A DNA stretch of 64,000 nt from Rhizobium acidisoli (GTDB lineage: Bacteria; Pseudomonadota; Alphaproteobacteria; Rhizobiales; Rhizobiaceae). Below, piece by piece: positions 1 through 8,535 of this stretch. Position 1 is the first letter of the stretch. Every line of letters starts with the position of its first letter. The stretch covers positions 781,858 to 845,857 of the forward strand of contig NZ_CP035002.1 in NCBI RefSeq assembly GCF_002531755.2, given 5' to 3'. The notes below the pieces were generated by a model. That model was given only the letters and a program-made list of their open reading frames with translations, searched no databases and was not told where the DNA came from. A program made the translations under genes and the position numbers.

Positions 1-102
1 GAAGATGCGACGGAACACAAGACGCCGCCAGGAAAGAAGCCGGTCAAGGAGTGGGATCCGAACTATGATCCGGGCGACATGAACGAAGGCCGGATGCGAT
101 AG
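1..102 (+). CDS. C-terminal end of a hypothetical protein (cut by window edge)
   Basis: Frame 1 is open from the first base to a TAG at 100-102 and encodes 33 residues rich in Lys, Pro, Asp and Glu, ending in DPNYDPGDMNEGRMR. The composition looks like the acidic or basic tail of a small soluble protein. The start lies outside the window, so no function can be given. Confidence 0.35.
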   Translation, partial: EDATEHKTPPGKKPVKEWDPNYDPGDMNEGRMR

Positions 103-292
103 ATGGAGCTCGCCAAGCGAATGACAATACATGAATCGAGATCCCACTCGAACTGATTAGCGAGTACGCAAACAGGGAAGGATCGCGACGGGCAGGTGAC
201 GCGAAATGGTGGACATCTGCTCAAAGGACATTCTGGTGATAACCGACGGAAAATTGTTGGCGCACCGCAATCCTAGCCACGCGTCTCCAGCG

Positions 293-317
293 GGAACTTT
301 GGGGCCGTCAGCAAGTT
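293..317 (+). promoter_or_regulatory. EcfG-like general-stress promoter candidate
   Basis: GGAAC at 293-297 is followed by 16 bases and AGTT at 314-317, close to the alphaproteobacterial EcfG consensus GGAAC-N16/17-cGTT. It ends 23 bases before the ATG at 340, and the -10 differs from consensus by one base. Confidence 0.35.
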
Positions 318-339
318 TTGTTGCCCCAGGAGAGCGAAC

Positions 340-531
340 ATGCCGAAAGACACGAAAAAGACGTTTCCAATACCGTCGATTTTATCTGGCAAAACTGAAC
401 CGCAATTAGATCTAGAGAAGGTCGACCTGAGCCGAGAGGGCGCTCAAGGAGAAGCCGTGATATCAAAGGGGCGCGCGACGTCCAGTGTAACACTCGTTCG
501 CAGAGAAAAGGGGCAAATGAAGGGCCATTGA
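340..531 (+). CDS. small hypothetical protein, possibly stress-induced
   Basis: This encodes a 63-residue, Lys/Glu-rich protein with no membrane segment and no family I recognise. The ATG at 340 follows a purine-rich AGGAGA ribosome-binding site, and an EcfG-like promoter lies just upstream. These two signals are the main reason to accept the gene. The reverse strand has overlapping open frames with no supporting signal. Confidence 0.4.
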   Translation: MPKDTKKTFPIPSILSGKTEPQLDLEKVDLSREGAQGEAVISKGRATSSVTLVRREKGQMKGH

Positions 532-1053
532 ACTCGCCTGCGCGTGTGGATGTCTCAGCGGCGTTGTCAGAAAGCAAGCTTCGTAAAGATATTCCGGCTG
601 AGGAGAGCCGACGATGATTAGTATGGGACGCCACCGCTTCCTATAAGCGATTGGCAGCAAGAACGGCATCTCGACTCTCGGACGCGAACGCGTCATCCTT
701 AAGCGGAAGCTCAGCAAACTGAAGGCGACCATGATCACGCCACTCGGGCGAGGCCGGGTTTGGGATAATCTCGGCTACGGCCTCAATCACGGGAGCCTTC
801 AAGACGGCGACCGGTTGTGGGGCATCCTGTCGCTCGTTTTCTTCGTCCCGATCTTGACGCACGGCTGATCGTGTTGCCACCGGTCCGTTGGCTGGACCGG
901 CAGCCCGACCGGGAGAGGGACTGAACCCTCTTACTTGTATCAGGCGAAGACGCCGAGCATGTACAGCCCGACGATCGGAAGGTCGATGGCGAGCTCAATG
1001 TAGATCGGTACGGGTATTCGCCGCCTAGGCGGTTGTTGGCCTGTGCCACGTCA
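532..1053. other. region without a confident gene
   Basis: Nothing here reads as a complete gene. One short plus-strand frame (731-868, 45 residues, hydrophobic C-terminal half with a GDRLWGILSLVFF stretch) has a GAAGG upstream of its ATG and could be a small membrane peptide. The evidence is too thin to call it. Confidence 0.3.
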
Positions 1054-1429
1054 TCACCCCTCTTCCCTCGACAGCCGCCACGGCACGGTCACAACAGTGA
1101 GCCTGAGACCGCCAAACTTAAGAAGCTGCTTTCTAAGATGGCCGGCTCGGTTCATGTGAAGTATCGTCTGTGACCACCGCCTCCTTAACCGTTTCAGGAA
1201 TAAGAACCGCCACGTGACGCTCAGGCGCATCCGCATCAAGCTTCTCGATCAAGCGCAGGAGGTCATAGGTGGACTCCACCACGACTTTCTCCAGGCCCGC
1301 GCCGCCGACCGCCTCGGCGATGCAGGTGGCCGTCCTCGCACACCTCGACCGGACGCATCTTCGGCTCGTCGAGGAAAGCTTCGTCTGCATCCTCCGCCGG
1401 AACCACCCGGAAGCCGACACGCCACTCAC
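1054..1429 (-). pseudogene. amino-acid permease (APC superfamily) C-terminal remnant, frameshifted
   Basis: Two minus-strand frames together read like the cytoplasmic tail of an APC-superfamily permease. The first half carries a universal-stress-like stretch ending in RHVAVLIPETVKE. After a frame change near 1180 the sequence continues as FGGLRLTVVTVPWRL and stops at 1054. The order and motifs match the usual ending of such permeases (a valine-rich PEL/PET strand, then a VPW strand). The membrane domain is missing, so this is a decayed fragment. The assignment rests on motif memory and is moderately secure. Confidence 0.4.
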
Positions 1430-1448
1430 GCTGGACTCGTTTTTCTAG

Positions 1449-1745
1449 ATGTCGCACCTGCTGGTTTCGCCAGAAAATGAGCGTTTCGGGCTGGTGGATG
1501 CCGCGCTCGGGAAGATGGGGTTACGCGGGCGTCTCGCCCTGACATTGCCGCACATGTACACCGCGCCGCCTCTCATCGCGTCGTCGGATCTGATCGCAAC
1601 GCTGATGAACGGCGTCGTCGATGCGTCCGGACGTTCCGGACAGCTTCGCATTCCGGAGCCGCCGCTGGAACTCGGTACATTAAAGTTCCACATGTCATGG
1701 CACCGGCGCAACGATGTCCATCCCAGCAGTGCTGGCTACGCGAGG
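1449..1745 (+). pseudogene. LysR-type regulator, C-terminal effector-domain fragment
   Basis: The translation contains the end of a LysR substrate-binding domain: VDAALGKMGLRGRLALTLPH, then PPLIASSDLIATL, a PPLELGTLKFHMSWHRR strand and a final histidine-containing helix. This matches the PHF...APP...T(D/S)LIATLP...MxWHxR pattern of NodD-like and PcpR-like LysR proteins. The DNA-binding N-terminus and first half of the effector domain are missing, and the frame runs into unrelated sequence after about 1745. It is non-functional as it stands. Confidence 0.6.
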
Positions 1746-2130
1746 TTACCGGGTAGATCTTCCGCGGCATTTGACGATCTACGGCGATTAGGACCAGATT
1801 TGTTCTCCCGACCAAGCAGAGGCAGCAGGGCAATACCCAGGACAGATTGAACGCTTTGGCAGCCGTGATGGGGGACGGACAAAGCCCTGTCGAGGTGAAC
1901 CGTATCGTCGTTGCCGCTGCCTCCCCCTGTGGTTCCACCCGGACGTTGGAGCGGAGATCCCCAAGATACAAAGCATGTCCACAGGGCGGAAAAGGCTACT
2001 GCCTCCGCTGACTATCTGGATGCTGTCCCATTTCCGGGGCTGGGGATTCCTGCCAATGCGGCATGCACAAGAGAGAACGCTAACGTCGCCTATCCAGCCT
2101 GCCGGCATGGTTTCCGTTCAGCGAGGAACC
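1746..2130. other. intergenic region, no gene seen
   Basis: The frames here are antisense shadows without ribosome-binding sites or recognisable motifs. The promoter of the DUF1236 gene at 2131 must lie here or just inside, but no clear -35/-10 pair stands out. Confidence 0.3.
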
Positions 2131-2460
2131 ATGTCTTATCGGTTGAGTTTACCAGGACACTCAAGATCCTGGAAAACACTGCTCATCTCTGCGGTATCGC
2201 TGTGTCTCTCACTCCTCGGAGGAGCGGCGGTCGCGCAGACGACGACGGTCGTCGTCCCTGGCGAGGTCAAGACCTATGTCGAAAAACAGGACACGCCATC
2301 CGTCACCTTTGAAGGTGACGTCGCTGTCGGTACGGCGCTTCCAGACACGGTCGAAATCAACACAATCCCCGATCAACCTGATTACGGTTATGTGGTCGTC
2401 AACAAAAAACGTGTGCTCGTCAATCCGAAGACCCGCACCGTGATTGAGGTCATCAAATAA
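2131..2460 (+). CDS. DUF1236 family exported protein
   Basis: This is a 109-residue protein with an N-terminal Sec signal peptide (hydrophobic LLISAVSLCLSLLGGAAVA, probable cleavage after AVA-Q) and a mature part that is essentially one DUF1236 domain. The family signature is the alternating strand pattern ending in YGYVVVNKKRVLVNPKTRTV. DUF1236 proteins are small periplasmic or outer-membrane-associated proteins of rhizobia with no known reaction. I chose the ATG at 2131 because GAGGAACC precedes it and the signal peptide follows directly; an upstream in-frame ATG at 1975 would bury the signal. It is the first of three DUF1236 genes in the window and ends in a strong terminator. Confidence 0.8.
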   Translation: MSYRLSLPGHSRSWKTLLISAVSLCLSLLGGAAVAQTTTVVVPGEVKTYVEKQDTPSVTFEGDVAVGTALPDTVEINTIPDQPDYGYVVVNKKRVLVNPKTRTVIEVIK

Positions 2461-2470
2461 GTTTGAAAGC

Positions 2471-2505
2471 ATCGCGGGCCTTCGTCTAAGGTCCGCGATT
2501 TTTCT
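2471..2505. terminator. Rho-independent terminator, probably bidirectional
   Basis: A 12-bp stem (ATCGCGGGCCTT against AAGGTCCGCGAT, one G-T wobble) with a 5-base loop is followed by TTTTTC. It lies between the convergent DUF1236 gene and the glycosyltransferase gene and could serve both. Confidence 0.8.
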
Positions 2506-2510
2506 ATCAT

Positions 2511-3656
2511 TCAATCTTCCTCCGCATTCGCTCGGCCCGCAAGCGCTGAATTCAATTTGGCATCCACCGCAGCCAGCTGCATCAGGTGACGCCGTAACCG
2601 CGGGGTCTCTATCGCGCATTCCAGACACGAAGGAGCAAGTTGCCCGTCGAATTTCGACCTCATCATTCGCGGTTGATCTTCACCTTTTGCCGTGGTCATC
2701 CCGAGACGAAGGCAGTGTCGTATTGCGCGCAGACTCTTCTGGAGGGCAAGCAGAAGCACGAAAATCGGGTCGGTCCGGAAAATTGACCGCATCGCCACGA
2801 GTGAATAGTAAGTTCTTTGACTCTGTCGGAATTCCCAAAACGCATATTTATGAGTGGCATCCATTGCACTTCGGACCGCGTATTGAGGGAGCTGGGGATT
2901 TGCAGTTAGCGAACGCCGAACGACCTCCAACGCACTTTTGCCCATTTGCAGATGATTGGACGACATACTGCCGGGGTGCTTTCGGTATCCCACCAGCGCT
3001 TCGGGAACGACTTCGATGAAGTAGCGCGCGGCGAGCTTGAGCTCGAAATCGAGATCTTCGCAGCCTCCAATACCAGCTGCTGCATATGAGCTATCAAACC
3101 CACCGATCTCAAGCGCGACGTCCCGTCGGAGGAGAAGCGCGCTTCCATTGCCTACATACTTAAAAGTCAGATGCCGGGCATAGATATATCCTCTTGCGAC
3201 ATCGGAGCTGCCGGGCTGAATGATCTCGTCGTCCTCATCGATGATGTGATGCAGAGCGTAGACTGCAGCCCACCGGGACGACAACCTATTGAGAGCATTC
3301 AGCTGCTTTTCGATTTTCGTCCGGTGCCAGAGATCGTCGGCGTCAAGGAACGCCACAAATTGGCCCGATGATGCCTCGATCCCAGTATTCCTTGCAGCCG
3401 CGACACCGCGGTTAGATGTGGACAAGAGGCGGATCCGCGAGTCCGACATCGCTATCTGCTCGACGAGTTTTGCAGTGTCGTCCGTGCAACCGTCGTTGAC
3501 AACAATAATCTCCAGGACGGCGTAGGTCTGGCGCATAGCGGACGAAAGCGTTCGCTCAATATAGGCAGAAGAATTGAAGGCCGGGACGACTACTGAAACC
3601 AAACCCTGGGCAGATTCAAAATTGTCTCTTCGATTTTCACCTGTAGTTGAAAGCAT
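2511..3656 (-). CDS. family 2 glycosyltransferase
   Basis: This is a 381-residue GT-A fold inverting glycosyltransferase. Residues 20-70 hold the nucleotide-binding start (SVVVPAFNSSAYIERTL, then EIIVVNDGCTDDT). Near residue 105 is the metal-binding DxD-type motif in FLDADDLW, and a GGCEDLDFELK stretch near 205 is the usual catalytic-base ED region. No membrane segment is obvious, so it should act at the cytoplasmic face of the membrane, adding a sugar to a surface polysaccharide or glycolipid; donor and acceptor cannot be predicted. It is a lone gene, convergent with the DUF1236 gene, with an SGNH esterase a few kilobases away. Confidence 0.85.
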   Translation of the reverse strand: MLSTTGENRRDNFESAQGLVSVVVPAFNSSAYIERTLSSAMRQTYAVLEIIVVNDGCTDDTAKLVEQIAMSDSRIRLLSTSNRGVAAARNTGIEASSGQFVAFLDADDLWHRTKIEKQLNALNRLSSRWAAVYALHHIIDEDDEIIQPGSSDVARGYIYARHLTFKYVGNGSALLLRRDVALEIGGFDSSYAAAGIGGCEDLDFELKLAARYFIEVVPEALVGYRKHPGSMSSNHLQMGKSALEVVRRSLTANPQLPQYAVRSAMDATHKYAFWEFRQSQRTYYSLVAMRSIFRTDPIFVLLLALQKSLRAIRHCLRLGMTTAKGEDQPRMMRSKFDGQLAPSCLECAIETPRLRRHLMQLAAVDAKLNSALAGRANAEED

Positions 3657-4314
3657 TGCAGATCTCTCGCCACGTCAACCATAGCTTACTTTCGTAGGGA
3701 TAAAGGACCGCATTTTCGATATCTGCGGTTTTCGTACATCCACTTCAGAGCGGGAAGATGCCAGCCGTCGCCATTGTTAGAAGATCGCCTTCAACACCTT
3801 TAACTTTGTTCTGTGGGCGCAAAACGGACTTTGGTCTGACGTAGACCCTCTACTTTGGGAGAAGAAGGTAGATATGTCAGCCGCACTTTGGTGAAAAACT
3901 GCAAGCGTTCGGGCCTCTCAGTTAGGCATCCGAATCTCGGACCTTAGTCGGAGACGCTTGAGACACAGGTCCTACACGTGGACCGCTTGCGGTGGGGTGG
4001 AGACTGTCGGCGTCGAGTTGGGCAACCAGCTTGTCGCGAACCAGGTCGCGGAGGCCGGATTCCTGCACAGAGCTACGACATTGATCTGGATCGACCTGCC
4101 AGAAGAAGGGAAAGGTAGGCGCTGGTCCGATCCCACGCTGTCCTCGCCGCCCAATCTGGGATCGCCTTAGAGGGCGAGCAACGGGACTTTGTCAGGCGAG
4201 CTGCATTAATGGCAGGCACGATCTCCCATTCAGCCCAATGATGAGTTTGATGTCGGCGCGGTCACTCGTGTTGGGCAACGAGTTCGGTCGGAGGATCAAC
4301 AGCACCTCAAGCTT
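3657..4314. other. long non-coding region upstream of the glycosyltransferase
   Basis: No convincing gene is present. Two imperfect copies of the GGAC-TTA-GTCC palindrome found near the BON genes occur here (GGACTTTGGTCT at 3825-3836 and GGACCTTAGTCG at 3939-3950), 169 and 283 bases upstream of the glycosyltransferase start. Confidence 0.3.
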
Positions 4315-4686
4315 TCAGTGGAAGGTGGGCCCGCGCGCGACGCGATGCGTTCTTGGCCGAGCGTTCTTCGCCGCCATGGACAACGCGTCCACTATTCTTT
4401 CGGGGCTCGCCGGTTTGGTGACGACAGCTCGGCCCTCCGGGTTCTCGTTAAGACCGGGTTTCACAATACACCACCCCAAGTCCGAATCCGGAAAAGAGGG
4501 CGGGGGCAATGGAAGGCCCGGTGATTCCATCGCCAAGCCCGGACGTCGATGATCGCGACGTCTGCTTCGGAGCGGAACTCCAGACATGTTCCCCGCGATG
4601 CCCGTGATTTCGAATCCGGCGTCGATCGCGACGTCCTCAATCACCAGAGCGACTCCCGGTTGGTCTTCGATAATGAGCAGGCGCAT
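4315..4686 (-). pseudogene. single-domain response regulator, decayed
   Basis: The reading starts as a receiver domain (MRLLIIEDQPGVALVIEDVA, with ED in place of the usual acidic pair) and ends with the conserved lysine segment VVTKPASPERIVDALSMAA. Between about residues 38 and 75 the sequence loses the phospho-acceptor aspartate strand and becomes Arg/Pro-rich, which points to two compensating frameshifts. The intact relative at 61056-61436 shows what it should look like. Without the phosphorylation site it cannot receive a phosphoryl group. Confidence 0.6.
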
Positions 4687-4949
4687 GGTTCGTCCTTCGG
4701 CGGCCGTCAGATGACAGCAAAGCTCGCTAAGGCGTTGAGCGACAACAGGGGGCAATGGCCGCAAACGAGTGGAAAGAGTTTTTAGGCAGCGATGCCACCA
4801 TCGGAATGCGCGGCGAGTTCGGTTCGCTGGCCCACCGGGTATGCGATAAAATGATTTGGGGCTTCGACCCGAATGTCCGCTTGGGGCAAAGAAGAGAGGC
4901 CCAAGTGTCTGATACGCCGGGCCGTGTTCGGACACGGAAGTCAGTATCA

Positions 4950-5270
4950 ACCGCACCTCTGTCCCGTCGACAGGCGGCCGCGCTTTTCGACATTCGCAAC
5001 GCCGGTAGCCTCTCAGTCTGGGAGAGGCAATATGAGCGCGGTGGGCTTGAGGCCCTTGCCCCGCGCCGGAGAGGCAAACCGCGATCGATGCCCGAGCCCC
5101 CTACCACGGACACCAGCACGGATGGAGCGCAGGATGACGCTGCCAAGAGCCGCGAGGAATTGCTGGCGGAACTGGCCTATCTGCGCATGGAGAACGCCTA
5201 CCTAAAAAAACTGGAGGCCTTAACGCAGGCGCGTCACGCGCCGAACGGACGCAAGCCGTCCAGGCGTTAA
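4950..5270 (+). pseudogene. IS3-family OrfA, N-terminally truncated
   Basis: Homology starts at the second helix-turn-helix (LSRRQAAALFDIR) and continues through the APRRRGKP hinge to the leucine-zipper-like RMENAYLKKLEAL that lets OrfA dimerise. The open frame can be traced back to 4755, but the residues before about 4950 do not resemble an OrfA start. OrfA normally binds the IS ends and modulates transposition. It contains the A7 frameshift site. Confidence 0.7.
5204..5210 (+). other. programmed -1 frameshift site (A7)
   Basis: Seven adenines sit in the phase A-AAA-AAA relative to OrfA. Slipping back one base moves translation into the OrfB frame, and that frame is open through AERTQAVQALRPQHP and STFYYQQK. 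This is the standard IS3-family way to make the OrfAB fusion transposase. Confidence 0.6.
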
Positions 5271-6102
5271 GGCCGCAGCATCCGCTCGACGGGCTGCTGG
5301 CGCTTTCGGGCCTGGCGCGTAGCACGTTCTATTATCAGCAGAAGTGCTCTCCTCCGGCGACCGACATGCGGCCCTGAAGGTGACGATCCGATCGATCTTC
5401 GATGAACACAAGGGACGCTACGGCTATCGTCGGGTGACGGCGGCGATCCGTGGCCGCGGAGAGGCGGTCAACCACAAGACGGTCCAGCGGCTGATGGTCG
5501 AGATGAGGCTGAAGTCCCTGGTTCGGCCGAAGAAGTACCGCTCTTACAAGGGCCAGGCCGGGCACGTCGCGCCAGATCTCATCCAACGGCAGTTCGCTGC
5601 TAGGCGCATGAACCAGAAGTGGGCAACCGATGTCACCGAGTTCAATGTCGCCGGCGAGAAGCTCTTCCTGTCGCCGGTCATGGACCTCCACAATGGCGAG
5701 ATCATCGCGTATGAGATGGCGAGGCGGCCGATCTTCAAGCTGGTCAGGGACATGCTCAACAAGGCATTGACCAAGCTCGATGACGATGACAGGCCGATCC
5801 TGCATTCCGATCAGGGATGGCAATATCAGATGCCAGAGTGGAGCCGTATGCTCCAACAAAGCAATGTCGCCCAAAGCATGTCACGCAAGGGCAACTGCAT
5901 CGACAATGCCGCCATGGAGAGCTTCTTTGCCACGCTCAAGTCCGAGTTCTTCCATCCCAATCAGTTCGACAGCATCGACAATCTGCGAGACGGAATCGAC
6001 GAATACATCCGCTACTACAACAACGATCGCATCAGGATGAAACTCAAAGGGCTGAGCCCTGTGAAATACAGGACCCAGCCCTCAAATCATCCCAGCCTAT
6101 GA
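5210..6102 (+). pseudogene. IS3-family OrfB transposase, frameshifted
   Basis: The C-terminal 250 residues are a full rve integrase core: WATDVTEF (first Asp), HSDQGWQYQ (second Asp), and MESFFATLKSEFF (catalytic Glu), then the YYNNDRIRMKLKGLSP tail. The N-terminal part lies in another frame (phase of the A7 slip product) and stops at TGA after MRP near 5380. One missing base around 5343, probably in a run of G after the QQK codons, would restore a continuous reading. A GTG start at 5344 could make only a truncated protein lacking the helical N-terminus. Confidence 0.75.
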
Positions 6103-6366
6103 ACCGTCCAACTTTATGGGGTCAGTTCAACCGCGGGGCTTTTTTTGATCAGAAAATTTCGCCGCTGGGAACAAGGGGCCGCGAAGATCGTAAGGATCGC
6201 GGGCCGTGCGGGAGTTGTGTAATAATCACAGCCATGCACATGAGTACCCTGTGCGGCCCACCGTCACACTCCGGAGTGGGCGCTGGTGCTTCGCGGTGGT
6301 GGGCTACCACGACGGTGACGACCCCGAGGCAAAGCTTGCGAAGGTGCGAGACCGGTTCAGCGAAGA

Positions 6367-7305
6367 CTATCGCGCGGTTTCCAGGCGGCGATCGCCGCGC
6401 AGAAGGGTCAGCCAGGCCTCCGACACTTTCTCAGCGCCTGTGCCCCCGATATGGCAATCGTCGTAGCGGTCGTCTCCATCGAGCAATGCGTCGGAATTTG
6501 CACCCTCACGGATACCGTGGCCGCTTTTTGACAGGGCCAGCTGCGCCCGTACTATTGGATTGTCTGGAATATGCTCCTTGAAGCCGCCGTTGCTCGGTTC
6601 GAGGCATTTCGATGCGATCGAAATGTAAACGGGTGCCTCGACGCCGTGCTGACGCAACGTGTCAACCATCGACATGAAACGTTCCCGATAGGCCTCCGCA
6701 GTGGTGCCGATAACGAGGTCCTTCTCTCCTTGCACCCAGAGGACGCTGGTTATCCGATAACCGGAAGCCTGAAGCTGTTTCATTGTATCAACCAGCACAG
6801 GATTGAGGTCACCGCCTGCCGCCCATCGGGCGACCTCAGATCCGGAATAGGCGAGGGGGGCGAGAATGACGCTGTCATTTTGTCCCGATGCGATCAATTT
6901 GTTGCCAAGAAGCGTCCAGTACTCTCCCTTGGTATCGGTCGATCCAAGAAGTGGCGACGCGGCGATGAAGCACCGTTTGCCAAAGGCGTTTACAACGCGA
7001 GCGCCATAACTTGACCGGTGCCGTTGTCCACCGTCGTTGGCCGCATTCGATTGGCCAAGAATGAGTAGGACAGAAGTTCGATCAGTTTGAACCGGGCAGG
7101 TCACAGGCGTCTTTGATTCATCCCCGATGAGGCGTTCCTTGTCGTCGAAAGTATAACGGCTTGGAGCCGCCGCCTTCTCTGCGCCAAACGTTTTCTTCAG
7201 CGCGGAAAGTTGCGGCCAAGGAAAGATCTCATGTCTGGCGCTGATGCCGCCGAAACAGTACATAGCGAACAAGACGGCCATGCCGACCGCTAGCGTTTTG
7301 CGCAT
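6367..7305 (-). CDS. SGNH/GDSL-type sialate O-acetylesterase-like hydrolase, exported
   Basis: This 312-residue protein has an N-terminal hydrophobic signal or anchor (VGMAVLFAMYCFGGISA). The SGNH blocks are in order: LILGQSNAAN (catalytic Ser, residue about 85), LAYSGSEVARWAAGG (Gly block), LWVQGEKD (Asn/Gln block), and DDCHIGGTGAEK (catalytic Asp-His) near the C-terminus. It resembles the DUF303/SASA carbohydrate esterases that remove acetyl groups from polysaccharides, so a periplasmic polysaccharide de-acetylase role is likely but inferred. It stands alone; a glycosyltransferase lies 2.7 kb to the left. The start follows a short gap with no strong ribosome-binding site. Confidence 0.75.
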   Translation of the reverse strand: MRKTLAVGMAVLFAMYCFGGISARHEIFPWPQLSALKKTFGAEKAAAPSRYTFDDKERLIGDESKTPVTCPVQTDRTSVLLILGQSNAANDGGQRHRSSYGARVVNAFGKRCFIAASPLLGSTDTKGEYWTLLGNKLIASGQNDSVILAPLAYSGSEVARWAAGGDLNPVLVDTMKQLQASGYRITSVLWVQGEKDLVIGTTAEAYRERFMSMVDTLRQHGVEAPVYISIASKCLEPSNGGFKEHIPDNPIVRAQLALSKSGHGIREGANSDALLDGDDRYDDCHIGGTGAEKVSEAWLTLLRGDRRLETAR

Positions 7306-7548
7306 GTCGTTACCTTTTAATCATGATCCGATGACATGGAGCCTACTGGACCATCAAGGCTGCTCATTGAGCCAGCTTTTGGCACGCAGGACGGGGGAGC
7401 GAAAGACGAGGGAATGCTCCATGCAAACGGGACGAAAATACTGGCTTTCAGCACGCTGCCTTCGCTCGAATATGCCCGAATGGCATCGGGACAGGTTTTC
7501 AACGTCCCGATGTTTTAGCTTATTGGCATATAATGCCGAGGGAAAGCA

Positions 7549-7560
7549 GGACTTAAGTCC
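7549..7560. promoter_or_regulatory. palindromic box GGACTTAAGTCC
   Basis: This is a perfect 12-bp palindrome whose end lies 79 bases before the BON gene start at 7640. Related boxes precede the DUF1236 gene at 8045 and the other BON gene, which suggests a shared regulator. Confidence 0.5.
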
Positions 7561-7639
7561 GGCTGGCGACCTGGGGATCATTGCTCATATTAGAATTGAG
7601 TAACCCAAGCACGTGGAGGGGCGGAAAGAGGAGGAGAAC

Positions 7640-7915
7640 ATGAAATTCGGCTTCGACAACCACCAGAACCATGGCGACCACTGTTCGGAATGCCACAGTT
7701 CGGCGTCAACCATCGCAACAATATCAGCAGCCCTTTCCGCTGACCCAGATATCGACAGCAGTGCCATCGAGATCAGAATGCTCGGCCCTGTCGTCCTGCT
7801 CGAAGGCTACATAACAAACAGCGCGGACCGCGAGAAAGCGATTTCGCTTGCTGCGATGATCGTGGGACCGGAGAACGTCCAGGACCGGATGCTGAGCCGC
7901 TTCCCCACGCAGTAA
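7640..7915 (+). CDS. BON-domain protein
   Basis: This encodes 91 residues. After a His/Cys-rich start (NHGDHCSECH), residues 25-85 form a BON domain: ISAALSADPDIDSSAIEIR, then LLEGYI, and a final helix DREKAISLAAMIVGPENVQDR. BON domains bind phospholipids or other ligands and occur in OsmY-like envelope and stress proteins. No signal peptide is visible, so this one is probably cytoplasmic. The ATG at 7640 follows GAGGAGAAC, an excellent ribosome-binding site, and an in-frame upstream ATG at 7613 has none. It is closely related to the protein at 9958-10197. Confidence 0.8.
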   Translation: MKFGFDNHQNHGDHCSECHSSASTIATISAALSADPDIDSSAIEIRMLGPVVLLEGYITNSADREKAISLAAMIVGPENVQDRMLSRFPTQ

Positions 7916-7936
7916 CGGCCGTGTCCAACTGGGCTA

Positions 7937-7948
7937 GGACTAAGGTCC
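7937..7948. promoter_or_regulatory. palindromic box GGACTAAGGTCC
   Basis: This is an imperfect copy of the 12-bp palindrome, 97 bases before the DUF1236 gene at 8045 and 31 bases upstream of an EcfG-like promoter. Its position suits an activator site. Confidence 0.45.
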
Positions 7949-7978
7949 GGGTGAGCCCCGGCATGAAGTCCCAACTCC

Positions 7979-8003
7979 GGAACACTTCCTCCATTGACCA
8001 GTT
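7979..8003 (+). promoter_or_regulatory. EcfG-like promoter candidate
   Basis: GGAAC at 7979-7983, 16 bases, then AGTT at 8000-8003. It lies 41 bases upstream of the ATG at 8045, leaving room for an AAGGAGG ribosome-binding site. Confidence 0.4.
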
Positions 8004-8044
8004 TGGTCCCGCACCGGAACGAACCTTCAAGGAGGAAAAAGTAA

Positions 8045-8440
8045 ATGGAAACGAAGGTTGTAATAACCGCGGCAGCTATGCTGCTTGCAGCGACATCTGC
8101 CTTTGCCCAGTCGTCGACAGTGACAGGCGCGGCAGGTGGTGCCGCGACAGGTGCGATCGTTGGCGGCCCGGTCGGTGCTGCTGTCGGGGGCATAGTCGGC
8201 GGCGTAGCAGGTAGCGTCATTGATCCACCGCCGCAGAAGGTGGTGACCTATGTTCAACAGGCTCCCGCACCCAGCGAGCGTGTCGTGGTGAAGGAAAAGC
8301 TGGTCGTGGGACAGCCCCTGCCGGAGACCGTGGTCGTGACGCCAATTCCCGATGATCCGAAGTATTCATACGCGATTGTCAACGATCAGCGCGTGATCGT
8401 CGAACCTTCCACCAGGAAGGTCATCCAGGTCATCCAGTAA
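8045..8440 (+). CDS. glycine-zipper plus DUF1236 exported protein
   Basis: This 131-residue protein has three parts. A Sec signal peptide (residues 1-21, cleavage after AFA) is followed by a glycine-zipper-like segment at about 25-60 with repeated Gly/Ala/Val spacing (GAIVGGPVGAAVGGIVGG), which could insert into or span a membrane. The DUF1236 domain occupies residues 75-131 and ends in RVIVEPSTRKVIQVIQ. Glycine zippers occur in outer-membrane lipoproteins and small channel-like proteins. A strong AAGGAGG ribosome-binding site precedes the ATG, and both a palindromic box and an EcfG-like promoter lie upstream. Confidence 0.85.
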   Translation: METKVVITAAAMLLAATSAFAQSSTVTGAAGGAATGAIVGGPVGAAVGGIVGGVAGSVIDPPPQKVVTYVQQAPAPSERVVVKEKLVVGQPLPETVVVTPIPDDPKYSYAIVNDQRVIVEPSTRKVIQVIQ

Positions 8441-8535
8441 CAGATGGGCGGCTCTAAACGCCTTCTAACAATGAGGTACGCATGCACCGCTGGAGATGCG
8501 GCCGCCATCGTGCGCCTAAAATTCGGAGTTTGATC

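Larger units (their letters stand above)
4950..6129 (+). mobile_element. IS3-family insertion sequence, left end truncated and transposase frameshifted
   Basis: An orfA/orfB pair of the IS3 family (IS150-like OrfA with LSRRQAAALFDIR and YERGGLEAL) runs left to right. The right terminus reads GTTGGAC-like then GGGGTCAGTTCA ending in CA at 6129, as expected for IS3 ends. No matching left inverted repeat is visible, and the first helix-turn-helix part of OrfA is absent, so the left side is lost. OrfB carries a one-base frameshift near 5343. The copy is probably immobile. Confidence 0.75.
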